Origin: Gammaproteobacteria bacterium
GTDB lineage: Bacteria; Pseudomonadota; Gammaproteobacteria; Pseudomonadales; Cellvibrionaceae
NCBI GenBank assembly: GCA_004172865.1
Contig: SEBV01000016.1
Location: forward strand, 27,666 to 91,665
Direction: 5' to 3'
Length of the DNA: 64,000 nucleotides
The notes below the pieces were generated by a model, which worked only from the letters and a program-made list of their open reading frames with translations, ran no database searches and had not been told where the DNA came from. Position 1 is the stretch's first letter. Every line of letters starts with the position of its first letter. Of this stretch, positions 56,650-64,000 are shown piece after piece. Made by a program: the position numbers and the translations under genes.

Positions 56650-57675
56650 ATGGTTATAACGGAAGCAATCGTACATAGTATAGAAAAAGAGGCCGGTACA
56701 ACTCGCGTCATACAGTACCCTAAAGAGACCTTATCTCCAATCGATGATCATATGAATCGCTTAGGTAATGAGCTACTTTCCATATACAGTAAGAATACAA
56801 ATAATTATGGTTCTTTTGGTATAGATCCTCTTTTGCACCAGTTCCCAAATCAATTGGCACGATATTATTCGCTTGAAACTAATCTCATTGAGTTTTCGAA
56901 GATAGCGTCAAGCCTCATCGCAAATAAGATGGAAGGTTCCCCACCATCTACCGGTGGTTACGTATTGTTCATCAGGTATGAGAATCAAGGTAAGGAATGG
57001 CTCTTGATAGTTATGCTCAAATTAAAGACCGGTACTGGTATTGATAAGAAGACTCTTGAGTTGAATGAATCAGTATCCTTTGATATTCAACATCTTCATG
57101 AAGCAGCAAGAATTGACCTGCAAAAATGGCAAAGCTCAGAACAACCTTATCTTTCCTTCGTTAAGAAAAGTGGAAGACAAGACGATGTAACCAAATATTT
57201 TAGAACAGCACTAAGTTGCACTGATTATATAGACTCAAAGTTCCACACTGAGCAACTGTTGAAAGCAGTTGACGCATATTGCTTAAGCTCAGGCTGGAGT
57301 GCAGACCAGAAACAGACTGCTAGGCGAAGAATGTTTGAATATTGCGATGAAAAATTCAAATCAGGAGAACCTGTCAACTTAAAGGCAGTATCGGCAATCA
57401 TTAATGATCAGCTACCCGAAGATTTTAATTCGTTTGTAAGGAACAATCACTATCCGATTAATGAGACATTCGATCCTCACAAAAAGACATTTTCTCGCCT
57501 AAAGCGCATTCACAGTAAGTTTAGCGGTATTGCAGTTAGCTTTGAAGCGGCCGATGTGATCAACGAGACCGTAGATTTTGATAAAGCTTCTCGTACTCTT
57601 TATATTAAAAACATACCAGAAACGTTGATTTTAGAAATCGAAAGGGCCAAGGGAAATGACGCAGCTGCCGAATGA
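56650..57675 (+). CDS. NdpA-family nucleoid-associated protein (prophage cargo)
   Basis: A 341-residue protein of the NdpA/YejK family, starting at ATG 56650 (a TTG at 56623 opens the frame). Family features: the N-terminal VITEAIVHSIEKE (about 2-14), GYVLFIRYENQGKEWLLIVML near 97-117, DIQHLHEAARIDLQKW near 144-159, and the central YFRTALSCTD near 180-189. Chromosomal NdpA binds DNA. Here a copy lies on a prophage between ssrA and the integrase, and its 3' end overlaps the next gene by 20 bases, so the two are coupled. Function unknown: defence, superinfection exclusion or host-nucleoid manipulation are guesses. Confidence 0.85.
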   Translation: MVITEAIVHSIEKEAGTTRVIQYPKETLSPIDDHMNRLGNELLSIYSKNTNNYGSFGIDPLLHQFPNQLARYYSLETNLIEFSKIASSLIANKMEGSPPSTGGYVLFIRYENQGKEWLLIVMLKLKTGTGIDKKTLELNESVSFDIQHLHEAARIDLQKWQSSEQPYLSFVKKSGRQDDVTKYFRTALSCTDYIDSKFHTEQLLKAVDAYCLSSGWSADQKQTARRRMFEYCDEKFKSGEPVNLKAVSAIINDQLPEDFNSFVRNNHYPINETFDPHKKTFSRLKRIHSKFSGIAVSFEAADVINETVDFDKASRTLYIKNIPETLILEIERAKGNDAAAE

Positions 57676-58900
57676 TGCTCTCGGCCTTGCCATCTATTTG
57701 CATGGTGCTCTTACACAAAAATCGTCAGCAAATCGTTGTTGCGAAGGAATTCTTCCCGATAATTATAATTATCAGCAAGTAGTAAACCTTTTGGATTCAT
57801 GCGGAATACTCATTTCGGACGAGCCAGCACAACGTCGTGTTGAATTCTCCTACCCAAATAATTTTTTTAACGATATCGACGAATTTCTAGTTGCGCCGAG
57901 TCGGCGTATAGCGGTACCCCCTAGTTTTTATATAGCAAATATGCAATTTCTGTTTCAGGGCGATAGGTTAACGGCTCCACAGCTTCTTAAAAATTATTTT
58001 CAAGCAACAGATCTATTCAAAGCTTTAAGGTCGGTAGCATACGAAATACCAAAAGGACAAGACATTGAGTTGGTGTTCTTGAGCACCGAAAAAATTCACC
58101 TTACATCAAATTACAATCAAGCTGATCTAAAGTCGTTGGAAAATCTTTCATCTTTCAATGATGATTTTATTTCGTCGACAGCTCATAAAGAACAAAAAAC
58201 TACAATAATTAAAACCGCCGTAAATAGCTTATTTAACAAAGAAAATACGATTAATTTTTCTGAGATTCTTAATCGATTCGAAGAGTTTTTTTCACAGATA
58301 AATAGCAGCTATCAACTTTACGTATCTGAATTTTCGTTCGCAAAAATAAAAGCGGAAGTTGAAAAGGAAAAACTTGAGTTTATTACCAAGTTGAACAAAG
58401 TTTTTTCCGACATTCAGAGCCAATTGCTCGCAATCCCTGCTGCGCTAATTCTTATTGGTAGCCAGATGGAAGTTAATACTAATTGGTCGATAAAAAATGT
58501 TTTGATATGGCTGGGCGCATTGATCTTCTCACTACTAATGAATCTCCTCATCCGAAACCAACGGCACACTTTGAATGCGATAAAAATAGAGATTGATCAA
58601 CAAAAACATCTCATAAAAACAAAACATGTGATAGTTGCTGATCAGTTCCTGGGGGTTTATGAGCAACTTGAGAAAAGATACTTGCACCAAAAAAAATTGA
58701 TTCAGACAATTGACGCGCTGGTAGCATTTTCTTTGCTCATTTCTACAAGCTTACTAGTCTACTATTCCACAACTCGAGAGGTTGCTTTATTCAGTTTATG
58801 CTTTACATTCATCACCTCCATGTATATTTCCTTTGTCTATTTCGCTACACGCCCCATCATAAAGTTGTTTGAAAAAACTTCGCTCGTAAATTCACTCTGA
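57656..58900 (+). CDS. Multi-pass membrane protein with coiled coils (partner of the NdpA-family protein)
   Basis: A 414-residue protein that I do not recognise. Residues 1-225 are soluble; a charged helical segment (about 229-255, IKAEVEKEKLEFITKLNKV) leads to hydrophobic segments at about 256-271 and 281-299; a second charged helix (about 305-350) leads to two more at 352-371 and 376-397. This gives a soluble head, four membrane segments and two coiled-coil arms. The start ATG lies inside ndpA with AGGG before it. It is the last gene of the + strand pair and converges on the integrase. AT-rich like the rest of the prophage. It may be a membrane effector, with the NdpA-like protein as sensor. 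Confidence 0.75.
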   Translation: MTQLPNDALGLAIYLHGALTQKSSANRCCEGILPDNYNYQQVVNLLDSCGILISDEPAQRRVEFSYPNNFFNDIDEFLVAPSRRIAVPPSFYIANMQFLFQGDRLTAPQLLKNYFQATDLFKALRSVAYEIPKGQDIELVFLSTEKIHLTSNYNQADLKSLENLSSFNDDFISSTAHKEQKTTIIKTAVNSLFNKENTINFSEILNRFEEFFSQINSSYQLYVSEFSFAKIKAEVEKEKLEFITKLNKVFSDIQSQLLAIPAALILIGSQMEVNTNWSIKNVLIWLGALIFSLLMNLLIRNQRHTLNAIKIEIDQQKHLIKTKHVIVADQFLGVYEQLEKRYLHQKKLIQTIDALVAFSLLISTSLLVYYSTTREVALFSLCFTFITSMYISFVYFATRPIIKLFEKTSLVNSL

Positions 58901-58945
58901 TTCCTAAAAAACATTCCTCTTACTAGCTTTATCTAAGTAATTAAT

Positions 58946-59941
58946 CTAGATTCCTGCGGATTGAAGAGGGTTTTTACTAACAGCCTCAGACAAATGATCT
59001 CGCGACAAGTGCGCGTATCGCATCGTAATCACGATTGAAGAATGACCTAAAATCTTCTGTAAGGTTAAGATATCCCCTCCATTCATCATAAAATGGCTTG
59101 CGAAAGTGTGGCGTAAAACATGTGCGGATTGTCCTGCCGGCAATTCGATATTCGCAGCTTTTAAAGCCCGTCGAAATGCACTTAATGAATGAGTAAATCG
59201 GCCATGCACCCTTAAGTGACTTCGAATTTCATTGAACAACTCTGCAGATACAGGGATTGATCTATTTTTTCCACTTTTCGTTTTACTGAAAGTAAGCTTG
59301 CCCGCGGTGACACGAGACAAGGTTAATGCCTCAGCCTCACCCCATCGAGCACCAGTAGCCAAACTTATTTTTGTTAAAAGTTTGACATGCGGATTCAAGG
59401 AAAAATCATCCATCTTTGCAAGCAGTGCATTAATTTGTTCTGACGTTAGCCAGGAAAGTTCCCTTTCATCTAGCTTTAGCATATCAACGCTGTCAATCGG
59501 GTTTGAATAATCAATTTCACCAATTTTATTCAGCGAACTAAACATACTATCAATGTATGAGAGTTCATTATTCATTGTTTTTGGAGCGATACCATTCGCT
59601 ATTCGCATCGACCTATATGCAACAAAATTTTTAGATTCAATTTTTTTTGCTATTGGATCACCTAATGCAAGACAAAGTCGTTGGAGCTTTGACTTTCGTC
59701 TAATTCCGTCCTTCAGGTGAACACCACACAATTTAAACCACACTTCAATAAGCTCTGATATTCTTCTATTGTCAGACTTAGATGGATTCCATTCTTTTTT
59801 TTGGCTGACGCTTGCCAATACAAATTTTTCGAATCTTGCTGCTTCAATCCGTGTGTCAAATTTTTTACGTACACGCTTGCCTACACGTCCATTTGGATAC
59901 ATATCAACTAAATATTTTTCGCCAACTTTTTTTATGTTCAT
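58946..59941 (-). CDS. int: Tyrosine recombinase / phage integrase
   Basis: A 331-residue integrase. The catalytic residues are Arg199 in ATGARWGEAEAL, Lys near 222, His274 and Arg277 in AHVLRHTF, His300 in GHSS and the nucleophile Tyr309 in MRYAHLS. The N-terminal part binds arm sites. It lies between the cargo genes and the repressor, reading toward ssrA, which supports integration at the ssrA 3' end. Filamentous phages more often use host XerCD, so an own integrase is notable. Confidence 0.95.
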   Translation of the reverse strand: MNIKKVGEKYLVDMYPNGRVGKRVRKKFDTRIEAARFEKFVLASVSQKKEWNPSKSDNRRISELIEVWFKLCGVHLKDGIRRKSKLQRLCLALGDPIAKKIESKNFVAYRSMRIANGIAPKTMNNELSYIDSMFSSLNKIGEIDYSNPIDSVDMLKLDERELSWLTSEQINALLAKMDDFSLNPHVKLLTKISLATGARWGEAEALTLSRVTAGKLTFSKTKSGKNRSIPVSAELFNEIRSHLRVHGRFTHSLSAFRRALKAANIELPAGQSAHVLRHTFASHFMMNGGDILTLQKILGHSSIVITMRYAHLSRDHLSEAVSKNPLQSAGI

Positions 59942-59954
59942 CTGATACTCCTTA

Positions 59955-60677
59955 CTAAAAATTTACATTTTTACTGTAATCCATTTCCCTGCCATTTTTC
60001 CAATTCGAAAATACGCTTGAACTCTTAAGTGACAAGTTAAAATTTTCACTTTCTTTCAGATCATCACCTAATAAAATTTTAGTTTTATACAGATTTTCTA
60101 AAATCTTAGTCGTTGAATAATACAATTCAGCCGTTTTAACAAGGTCCGTTCGCTCGACTGTATTAAACCAGGCTCTTAGTCGATCAAGCTTATTTTGACC
60201 GCTTTTATCGAAAAAATGAAAATCCTCTGCTCCAATTTTTATACATATTTTTTCGTCGGATGCGTCTATTTTTTTCAAAATCACAATGCACATTAATGTA
60301 TTTATTTCATCGTTCGCTTGCACCATCATTATTTTCTCAAAAAATTCTGGCTTGATGCAGCATTTATTCAACTCTAAATCCGTCATCGATAAATTTTGGA
60401 TGATTCTCCATTCATCTCTTTCTCGATCTCCTGGCTGTATTTGAGGGACTGAATTGATCTGTAACGAAATTCCGTACAACCAATATGTGTATTGAGGGTA
60501 TGCATTCACCAGCTTTTGAATTACATCCAGTCCTGGTGTCGTTCCCCGGCTGCACACATTTTTCATTGTGGATACAGCCACATTTATCTTCTCTGCAAAA
60601 GCTGCGATCGACAATCCATCGTTACTTCTAATTAGTTCAATTTTCTGCGGAATTCCCGCTTCACTTTCGCTTGACAT
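59955..60677 (-). CDS. Phage repressor-like HTH protein
   Basis: A 240-residue protein with an N-terminal HTH (about 12-62, IELIRSNDGLSIAAFAEKIN with NVAVSTMKNVCSRGTTPGL as recognition part), like Cro/CI-family repressors. The remaining 170 residues show no S24-peptidase motif. It lies 13 bases upstream of int on the same strand and opposite to the replication operon, the usual lysogeny-control position. Probable operators lie in the 125 bases before it. Confidence 0.8.
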   Translation of the reverse strand: MSSESEAGIPQKIELIRSNDGLSIAAFAEKINVAVSTMKNVCSRGTTPGLDVIQKLVNAYPQYTYWLYGISLQINSVPQIQPGDRERDEWRIIQNLSMTDLELNKCCIKPEFFEKIMMVQANDEINTLMCIVILKKIDASDEKICIKIGAEDFHFFDKSGQNKLDRLRAWFNTVERTDLVKTAELYYSTTKILENLYKTKILLGDDLKESENFNLSLKSSSVFSNWKNGREMDYSKNVNF

Positions 60678-60802
60678 CTGATTTCCTTAGGTGTAATTTC
60701 GCACCATAACGGTTTCAATTGAAGACATTTAGGGTTACATTTAATAAATGATACCTCAATGTGTTCTAACGAGCAACATTGTGCATAAACGAGGTGTAGC
60801 AG
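60678..60802. promoter_or_regulatory. Lysogeny control region between repressor and replication operon
   Basis: Divergent promoters are expected here. Short inverted repeats are GGTG-TAATTTCG-CACC (about 60690-60706) and CATTT-AAT-AAATG (about 60737-60749); these are operator candidates for the repressor and the small HTH protein. Confidence 0.5.
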
Positions 60803-61024
60803 GTGGATTCAGAGTTTTTGACAGGTGGCGGTAAATCATTTTTTTCCATTTCACCGCTAGTAACGACCGAGCTTTTCAGCGAAATGACCGGTATGACGGT
60901 TGATACAGTTCGTGGAATGGTCGAGAAGGGTCATCTGCCTAGCGCTAAATTTGGAAAACGTAGGCTCATAAATCTGGCGTTGGTGCATCAACAGTGCCTG
61001 GCTCAAGAATTCGAGAATTTCTAA
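60803..61024 (+). CDS. Small excisionase-like HTH protein
   Basis: A 73-residue protein from GTG 60803 with GAGG eight bases upstream. TTELFSEMTGMTVDTVRGMVEKGHLPSAKFGKRRLIN (split here by position 20-55) is a MerR/excisionase-type winged helix. It is the first gene of the rightward operon, opposite to the repressor, and could act as excisionase or Cro-like regulator. Confidence 0.75.
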   Translation: MDSEFLTGGGKSFFSISPLVTTELFSEMTGMTVDTVRGMVEKGHLPSAKFGKRRLINLALVHQQCLAQEFENF

Positions 61025-61051
61025 CCATTTCTTACGTTTTAGGTAATTGTA

Positions 61052-62827
61052 ATGCTCGCCATTTCTGCAGATAAACAATTCGTTGGTTTTGACGGCGTTA
61101 TTCACAATAACGAAGTTTTGAACCACATTGGCACTCGCGATTGCTATCTTTTTCGTGAGGAAATTTTTTCCAGAAATTCGTCTCTATCTCAACCGCTGCG
61201 CGCTGAATATTTGCGCATGTCAAAACTTTCACATATTTCAGCGAACAGTCGTCTGCGAGAACTCGATGACTACCTCAACCCATTGAAATTAAACCTACTA
61301 AATGAAAATGATTCATATCTAAATGATGCTGCATATTCAATTTCTCTGATATGCACAGAGATACGTCAATCATATGCGGATGATGTGGATTGCTATAACG
61401 CGATATGTAAACTAGCCGCGGCCTATGCTATTGCCCCCCCAGCTCTTCTTCCCGACCATTCAAATGTCGTTTCCTGTTTAAATCGTTTGTGTTGTCAAAA
61501 ATTCTGGCGAAAAAAACTTCGCAAGCTTCGTGGTGACCGCGCAGAATTTGTCGCCCGTGAATTGCGCGAGGTTAACGCGAAAAAATCTCTCTATTGTTCT
61601 GACATCTCATTAAATTACCGTCGCTGTCAAAAAGCAAATTCGCGTCAGTTTTTGGAAAGTCGTACCGCGATAAATGAACTCAACCAAGAGTTTACCCTGG
61701 CGCAATTAGCAGAGCTGTCACCATCGAATCCTTTAATTCGACGTATCGAATTGATCAATCGCTTGAAAGGGTTTGAGTTGCTCTCAAAATCTTTTGATCA
61801 TGATGCAGTTTTTATTACTTTGACGTGTCCTTCACGATTTCATCGTATGTCAAAAATTGTTGTTAATGGACGTGTTGTAAAGTGCGTTCCTAACAAAAAT
61901 TATGATGGGTCAGATCCGAAAGATGCTCAAAAATATTTGCTAAAAGTTTGGGCAAAAATTATGGCTAAATTCGGACGTATTGGTGTTCGGCCATATGGTT
62001 TTCGTATTGCAGAGCCTCATCATGACGGCACTCCGCATCACCATTTTTTACTGTTCGCTTCTTCCCAAAACATAAAAATAATCAATGATATTTTCACTGC
62101 GTATGCGCTGTCTGATTCACCAGATGAGAAAGGTGCAAATGAGCATCGCGTTAAATTCGAACTGATTAAAAAAGGTATTAATCCTTCCACAGGCCGCGAA
62201 TATTCGGCTGTTGGATACTTAATTAAATACATTTCAAAAAACGTCGATGGTTTTCGTGTAGACAACTCAAACGCTGATAAAAATTTGGATTGGGCTGACA
62301 AAAGCTCATCATCCATTGCTGAACGAATTGAAGCATGGGCTCGCACACATCGAATTCGACAATTTCAACAAATCGGAGGCGGCAGCGTGACAGTGTGGAG
62401 AGAGGTTCGCAGACTATCAGAACAAAAAGGTCTTCTAGAAGAAATTCGCCAGGCTGCACAGGCGAACGATTGGAGTGCCTTTGTGCAGCTAATGGGTGGC
62501 CCAATGTGTAAACGAGAACAGCAAAGAGTTCGCCCGCTTTATGCTAACTCTGAAAAATTGGATCGCGTTACTGGTGAAATTATTCCGCATTTATATACCG
62601 AATATGGCGATCTCGCATCGGAACGAATTCTTGGCGTAATTTCGGCCGGACTCACAGTCTTATCGCGTGTTCATTTTTGGGAGATTAGGGAATCTGAAAC
62701 CGTCTTGAAAGCCCAACAAAAAATTATGATCGGCATAAGTGAATTGCTTGATGCTGCCTATGAACAAAAGTATTCACATTTATATGCTTCTAGCTCCGAT
62801 TTAGACCAGCAGCCGGAGGCTGCCTAG
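61052..62827 (+). CDS. Rolling-circle replication initiator (P2 gpA / HUH endonuclease)
   Basis: A 591-residue HUH-family nickase of the phage P2 gpA type. Motif 1 is FITLTCPSRFH near 254-264, motif 2 (the HUH pair) EPHHDGTPHHHFLLF with His329 and His331, and motif 3 VGYLIKYISKN with two tyrosines, Tyr389 and Tyr393, four residues apart. It nicks the phage double-stranded origin to start rolling-circle replication. Most filamentous phages use a gpII or RepX protein; a gpA-type enzyme of this size is found in some inovirus-like prophages. It is followed by the gpV-like gene. Confidence 0.92.
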   Translation: MLAISADKQFVGFDGVIHNNEVLNHIGTRDCYLFREEIFSRNSSLSQPLRAEYLRMSKLSHISANSRLRELDDYLNPLKLNLLNENDSYLNDAAYSISLICTEIRQSYADDVDCYNAICKLAAAYAIAPPALLPDHSNVVSCLNRLCCQKFWRKKLRKLRGDRAEFVARELREVNAKKSLYCSDISLNYRRCQKANSRQFLESRTAINELNQEFTLAQLAELSPSNPLIRRIELINRLKGFELLSKSFDHDAVFITLTCPSRFHRMSKIVVNGRVVKCVPNKNYDGSDPKDAQKYLLKVWAKIMAKFGRIGVRPYGFRIAEPHHDGTPHHHFLLFASSQNIKIINDIFTAYALSDSPDEKGANEHRVKFELIKKGINPSTGREYSAVGYLIKYISKNVDGFRVDNSNADKNLDWADKSSSSIAERIEAWARTHRIRQFQQIGGGSVTVWREVRRLSEQKGLLEEIRQAAQANDWSAFVQLMGGPMCKREQQRVRPLYANSEKLDRVTGEIIPHLYTEYGDLASERILGVISAGLTVLSRVHFWEIRESETVLKAQQKIMIGISELLDAAYEQKYSHLYASSSDLDQQPEAA

Positions 62828-62892
62828 GACTTGTATCAATAACTCTACGCAACAAAAAAATGTTCTTCACACATCAATCGAGGATTTAAAAA

Positions 62893-63168
62893 ATGATCAA
62901 AATTTCAATAATTGACGGACACAATTTACCGCAGTCTCGTAGCACGCAAAAAGGTGTTCGGTATTTTCAGGTTGCCTATGCGCATCTGGGTGGAGCCTAC
63001 CCAGGTCAAATAGAAATTCCATTGAAAAACCCCGGGGAAGCTTTTGCGATTGGTGACTACACCGTCTGTCTAACCAGCTTTCAAATTGGTAAATATAAAA
63101 ATTTAGAACTGAATCCTTTTGAACTTCGCCTTGTTTCCATTAAGCAACAAATGGCGAAAGCTTCCTAA
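62893..63168 (+). CDS. ssDNA-binding protein, inovirus gpV-like
   Basis: A 91-residue OB-fold-like protein in the position and size of filamentous-phage gpV (helix-destabilising protein), which coats the single-stranded genome before packaging. The start KISIIDGHNLPQSR, the YFQVAYAHLGG strand and the Gly-Asp-Tyr region (IGDYTVCLTSF) match the layout of Pf1-type gpV. Sequence identity is modest, so position supports the name. Confidence 0.75.
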   Translation: MIKISIIDGHNLPQSRSTQKGVRYFQVAYAHLGGAYPGQIEIPLKNPGEAFAIGDYTVCLTSFQIGKYKNLELNPFELRLVSIKQQMAKAS

Positions 63169-63199
63169 CGAAAGAGTCCTAATTTGTGAGGTCATAAAA

Positions 63200-63454
63200 A
63201 TGCTGTGTGCTGAAATGCTGACGGACGGGACTATTCGGTTAAAAAATTTCGAAGACTTGCAAACATTCCAGTCCCCAAACGTTTCCTCTGTTTGTAATGG
63301 ATTTATTCTCACACAGCCAACTGACCCAATTCAGCCGACTTTGCCCGATCCAGCTCTTGCAGCCGAATTTTTCATGTACGGTTTGACGTTGGTTCTATCC
63401 ACATTTTTTGTTTCGTACGTTGTTGGTGCGATTCAAAAAGTAATCCGCTCGTAA
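63200..63454 (+). CDS. Small membrane protein between gpV and major coat genes
   Basis: An 84-residue protein from ATG 63200 (GTGAGG upstream). The frame is open from 63119, but that part overlaps gpV. The C-terminus carries one membrane segment (AAEFFMYGLTLVLSTFFVSY) with a positive tail (QKVIRS). It matches the kind of small protein found next to the coat gene in filamentous phages (gpVII/gpIX-like or accessory), and is probably a minor virion or assembly protein. Confidence 0.7.
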   Translation: MLCAEMLTDGTIRLKNFEDLQTFQSPNVSSVCNGFILTQPTDPIQPTLPDPALAAEFFMYGLTLVLSTFFVSYVVGAIQKVIRS

Positions 63455-63481
63455 GAGCTTAACTTTTATCAGGAGTGTTTT

Positions 63482-63697
63482 ATGCGTAAATTTATTAAAC
63501 CAATGATTATCATTGCTGCAATCGCGTCTACCCCGATGGTGCATGCAGCTGCAGCTACAGATCTTCCTTCTTTGATCGCGAATATCAGTTTTACTGATGT
63601 AATTTCCACAATTTTTGGGGTCGGTGCAACTGCAATTGGGATCGACTTAGCGATTGTGGGCTATTTAAAAGTTCGCAAAATCGTTCGCGGTGCTTAA
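63482..63697 (+). CDS. Filamentous phage major coat protein (gpVIII-like)
   Basis: A 71-residue precursor with a signal peptide (RKFIKPMIIIAAIASTPMVHA, cut after about residue 23), an acidic N-terminal helix (TDLPSLIANISFTDVIS), a membrane segment (FGVGATAIGIDLAIVGYL) and a basic C-terminus (KVRKIVRGA). This is exactly the layout of inovirus coat proteins. It is followed by a terminator, as is usual for this highly expressed gene. Confidence 0.92.
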   Translation: MRKFIKPMIIIAAIASTPMVHAAAATDLPSLIANISFTDVISTIFGVGATAIGIDLAIVGYLKVRKIVRGA

Positions 63698-63698
63698 A

Positions 63699-63728
63699 TC
63701 ATGAGGGGGACGCCCCTCATTTTATGAT
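63699..63728 (+). terminator. Rho-independent terminator after the coat gene
   Basis: ATGAGGGG-GACG-CCCCTCAT followed by TTTATG. It ends the coat-gene transcript, the place of the central terminator in Ff-type phages. Confidence 0.85.
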
Positions 63729-64000
63729 GAATTTGTATGTTGATTTTATATCCCGCAACTTTATTGAGTTTAGCAGTTTTACCTGTATTTTGGTGAAATC
63801 AGAGGAATGTATCCTTTCTTTCTGTTTTGTATATCATATCAAATGAGCGGCTCGCACAGCTCTGAAAGAGCTCCTCTCCTACGACCCTCTCAGACGGACG
63901 CATCTTACCCTCAAATCCCCGGATATAGCGCCGCAAACAAGAAACACGAGCTCAAAGAGTTTGAAGTTCCGGATGTTCTCGTCATGAACGAATTTTGCAA
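63729..64000. other. Prophage region at the right edge, possible start of next gene
   Basis: From ATG 63807 (AGAGGA directly before it, too close for a clean site) a frame stays open to the edge (64 codons, ending LVMNEFCN/K). It might be the start of the gpIII-like adsorption gene, but the residues show no signal peptide and the base use differs from the upstream phage genes. The expected gpIII, gpVI and gpI genes would follow beyond the window. Confidence 0.3.

Overview
The window looks like a chromosome segment of a plant-polysaccharide-degrading gammaproteobacterium, most likely a Cellvibrio or close relative. The reasons are the moderate-to-low GC, a GH10 xylanase and a CE2-type acetyl-xylan esterase, the enterobacterium-like run parE-yqiA-cpdA-yqiB-nudF ending at a tolC homologue, and a tmRNA tag ending in GAQLAA. 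The assignment is inferred from gene content; no database search was possible.

Layout. 1-2600: a cut-off membrane-anchored protein gene, polyphosphate kinase 2 and a methyltransferase. 2634-14250: a vitamin B12 region with cobQ, cobT-cobS-cobU-cobC, cobO, a btuB receptor gene behind a cobalamin riboswitch, a BtuCDF-like importer, and a fructokinase (mak). There is no corrin-ring synthesis gene here, so it reads as cobinamide/B12 uptake and lower-loop assembly. 14446-18571: two PilZ proteins, a periplasmic binding protein, radA, and a sensor-like membrane protein. 18769-26829: a lipase-like lipoprotein, the xylanase, an acyltransferase, a two-component system and a PAP2 phosphatase. The two-component operon and the PAP2 gene carry the same direct-repeat operator. 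26909-36944: parE-yqiA-cpdA-yqiB-nudF, then thiC-thiD under a TPP riboswitch, then tolC. 37012-41762: waaA, CE2 esterase, a VanZ-like protein with a carbohydrate-binding-like domain, and dgt, all on one strand. 42078-54493: a urea cluster (allophanate hydrolase, urea carboxylase, GntR/FCD regulator, urtABCDE) that pairs the Urt importer with ATP-dependent urea amidolysis instead of urease. 54655-56067: a response regulator fused to a membrane anchor.

56261-64000: ssrA (tmRNA) followed by an integrated filamentous (inovirus-like) prophage that runs off the right edge. Its parts are an attL-like ssrA 3' end, a two-gene cargo operon (NdpA-family nucleoid protein plus a multi-pass coiled-coil membrane protein), tyrosine integrase, repressor, a small HTH protein, a P2 gpA-like HUH replication initiator, a gpV-like ssDNA-binding protein, a small membrane protein and the major coat protein with its terminator. 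The ssrA copy is oddly short and has no visible T-loop. The cargo operon is the best candidate here for an undescribed system.

Most promising for follow-up: the NdpA/membrane-protein cargo module; the abnormal ssrA 3' half at the integration site; the shared CCTAAG-N5-CCTAAG operator; the in-frame stop after the best cobO start; the membrane-tethered response regulator; and the palindromic operator candidates in front of the urea cluster.
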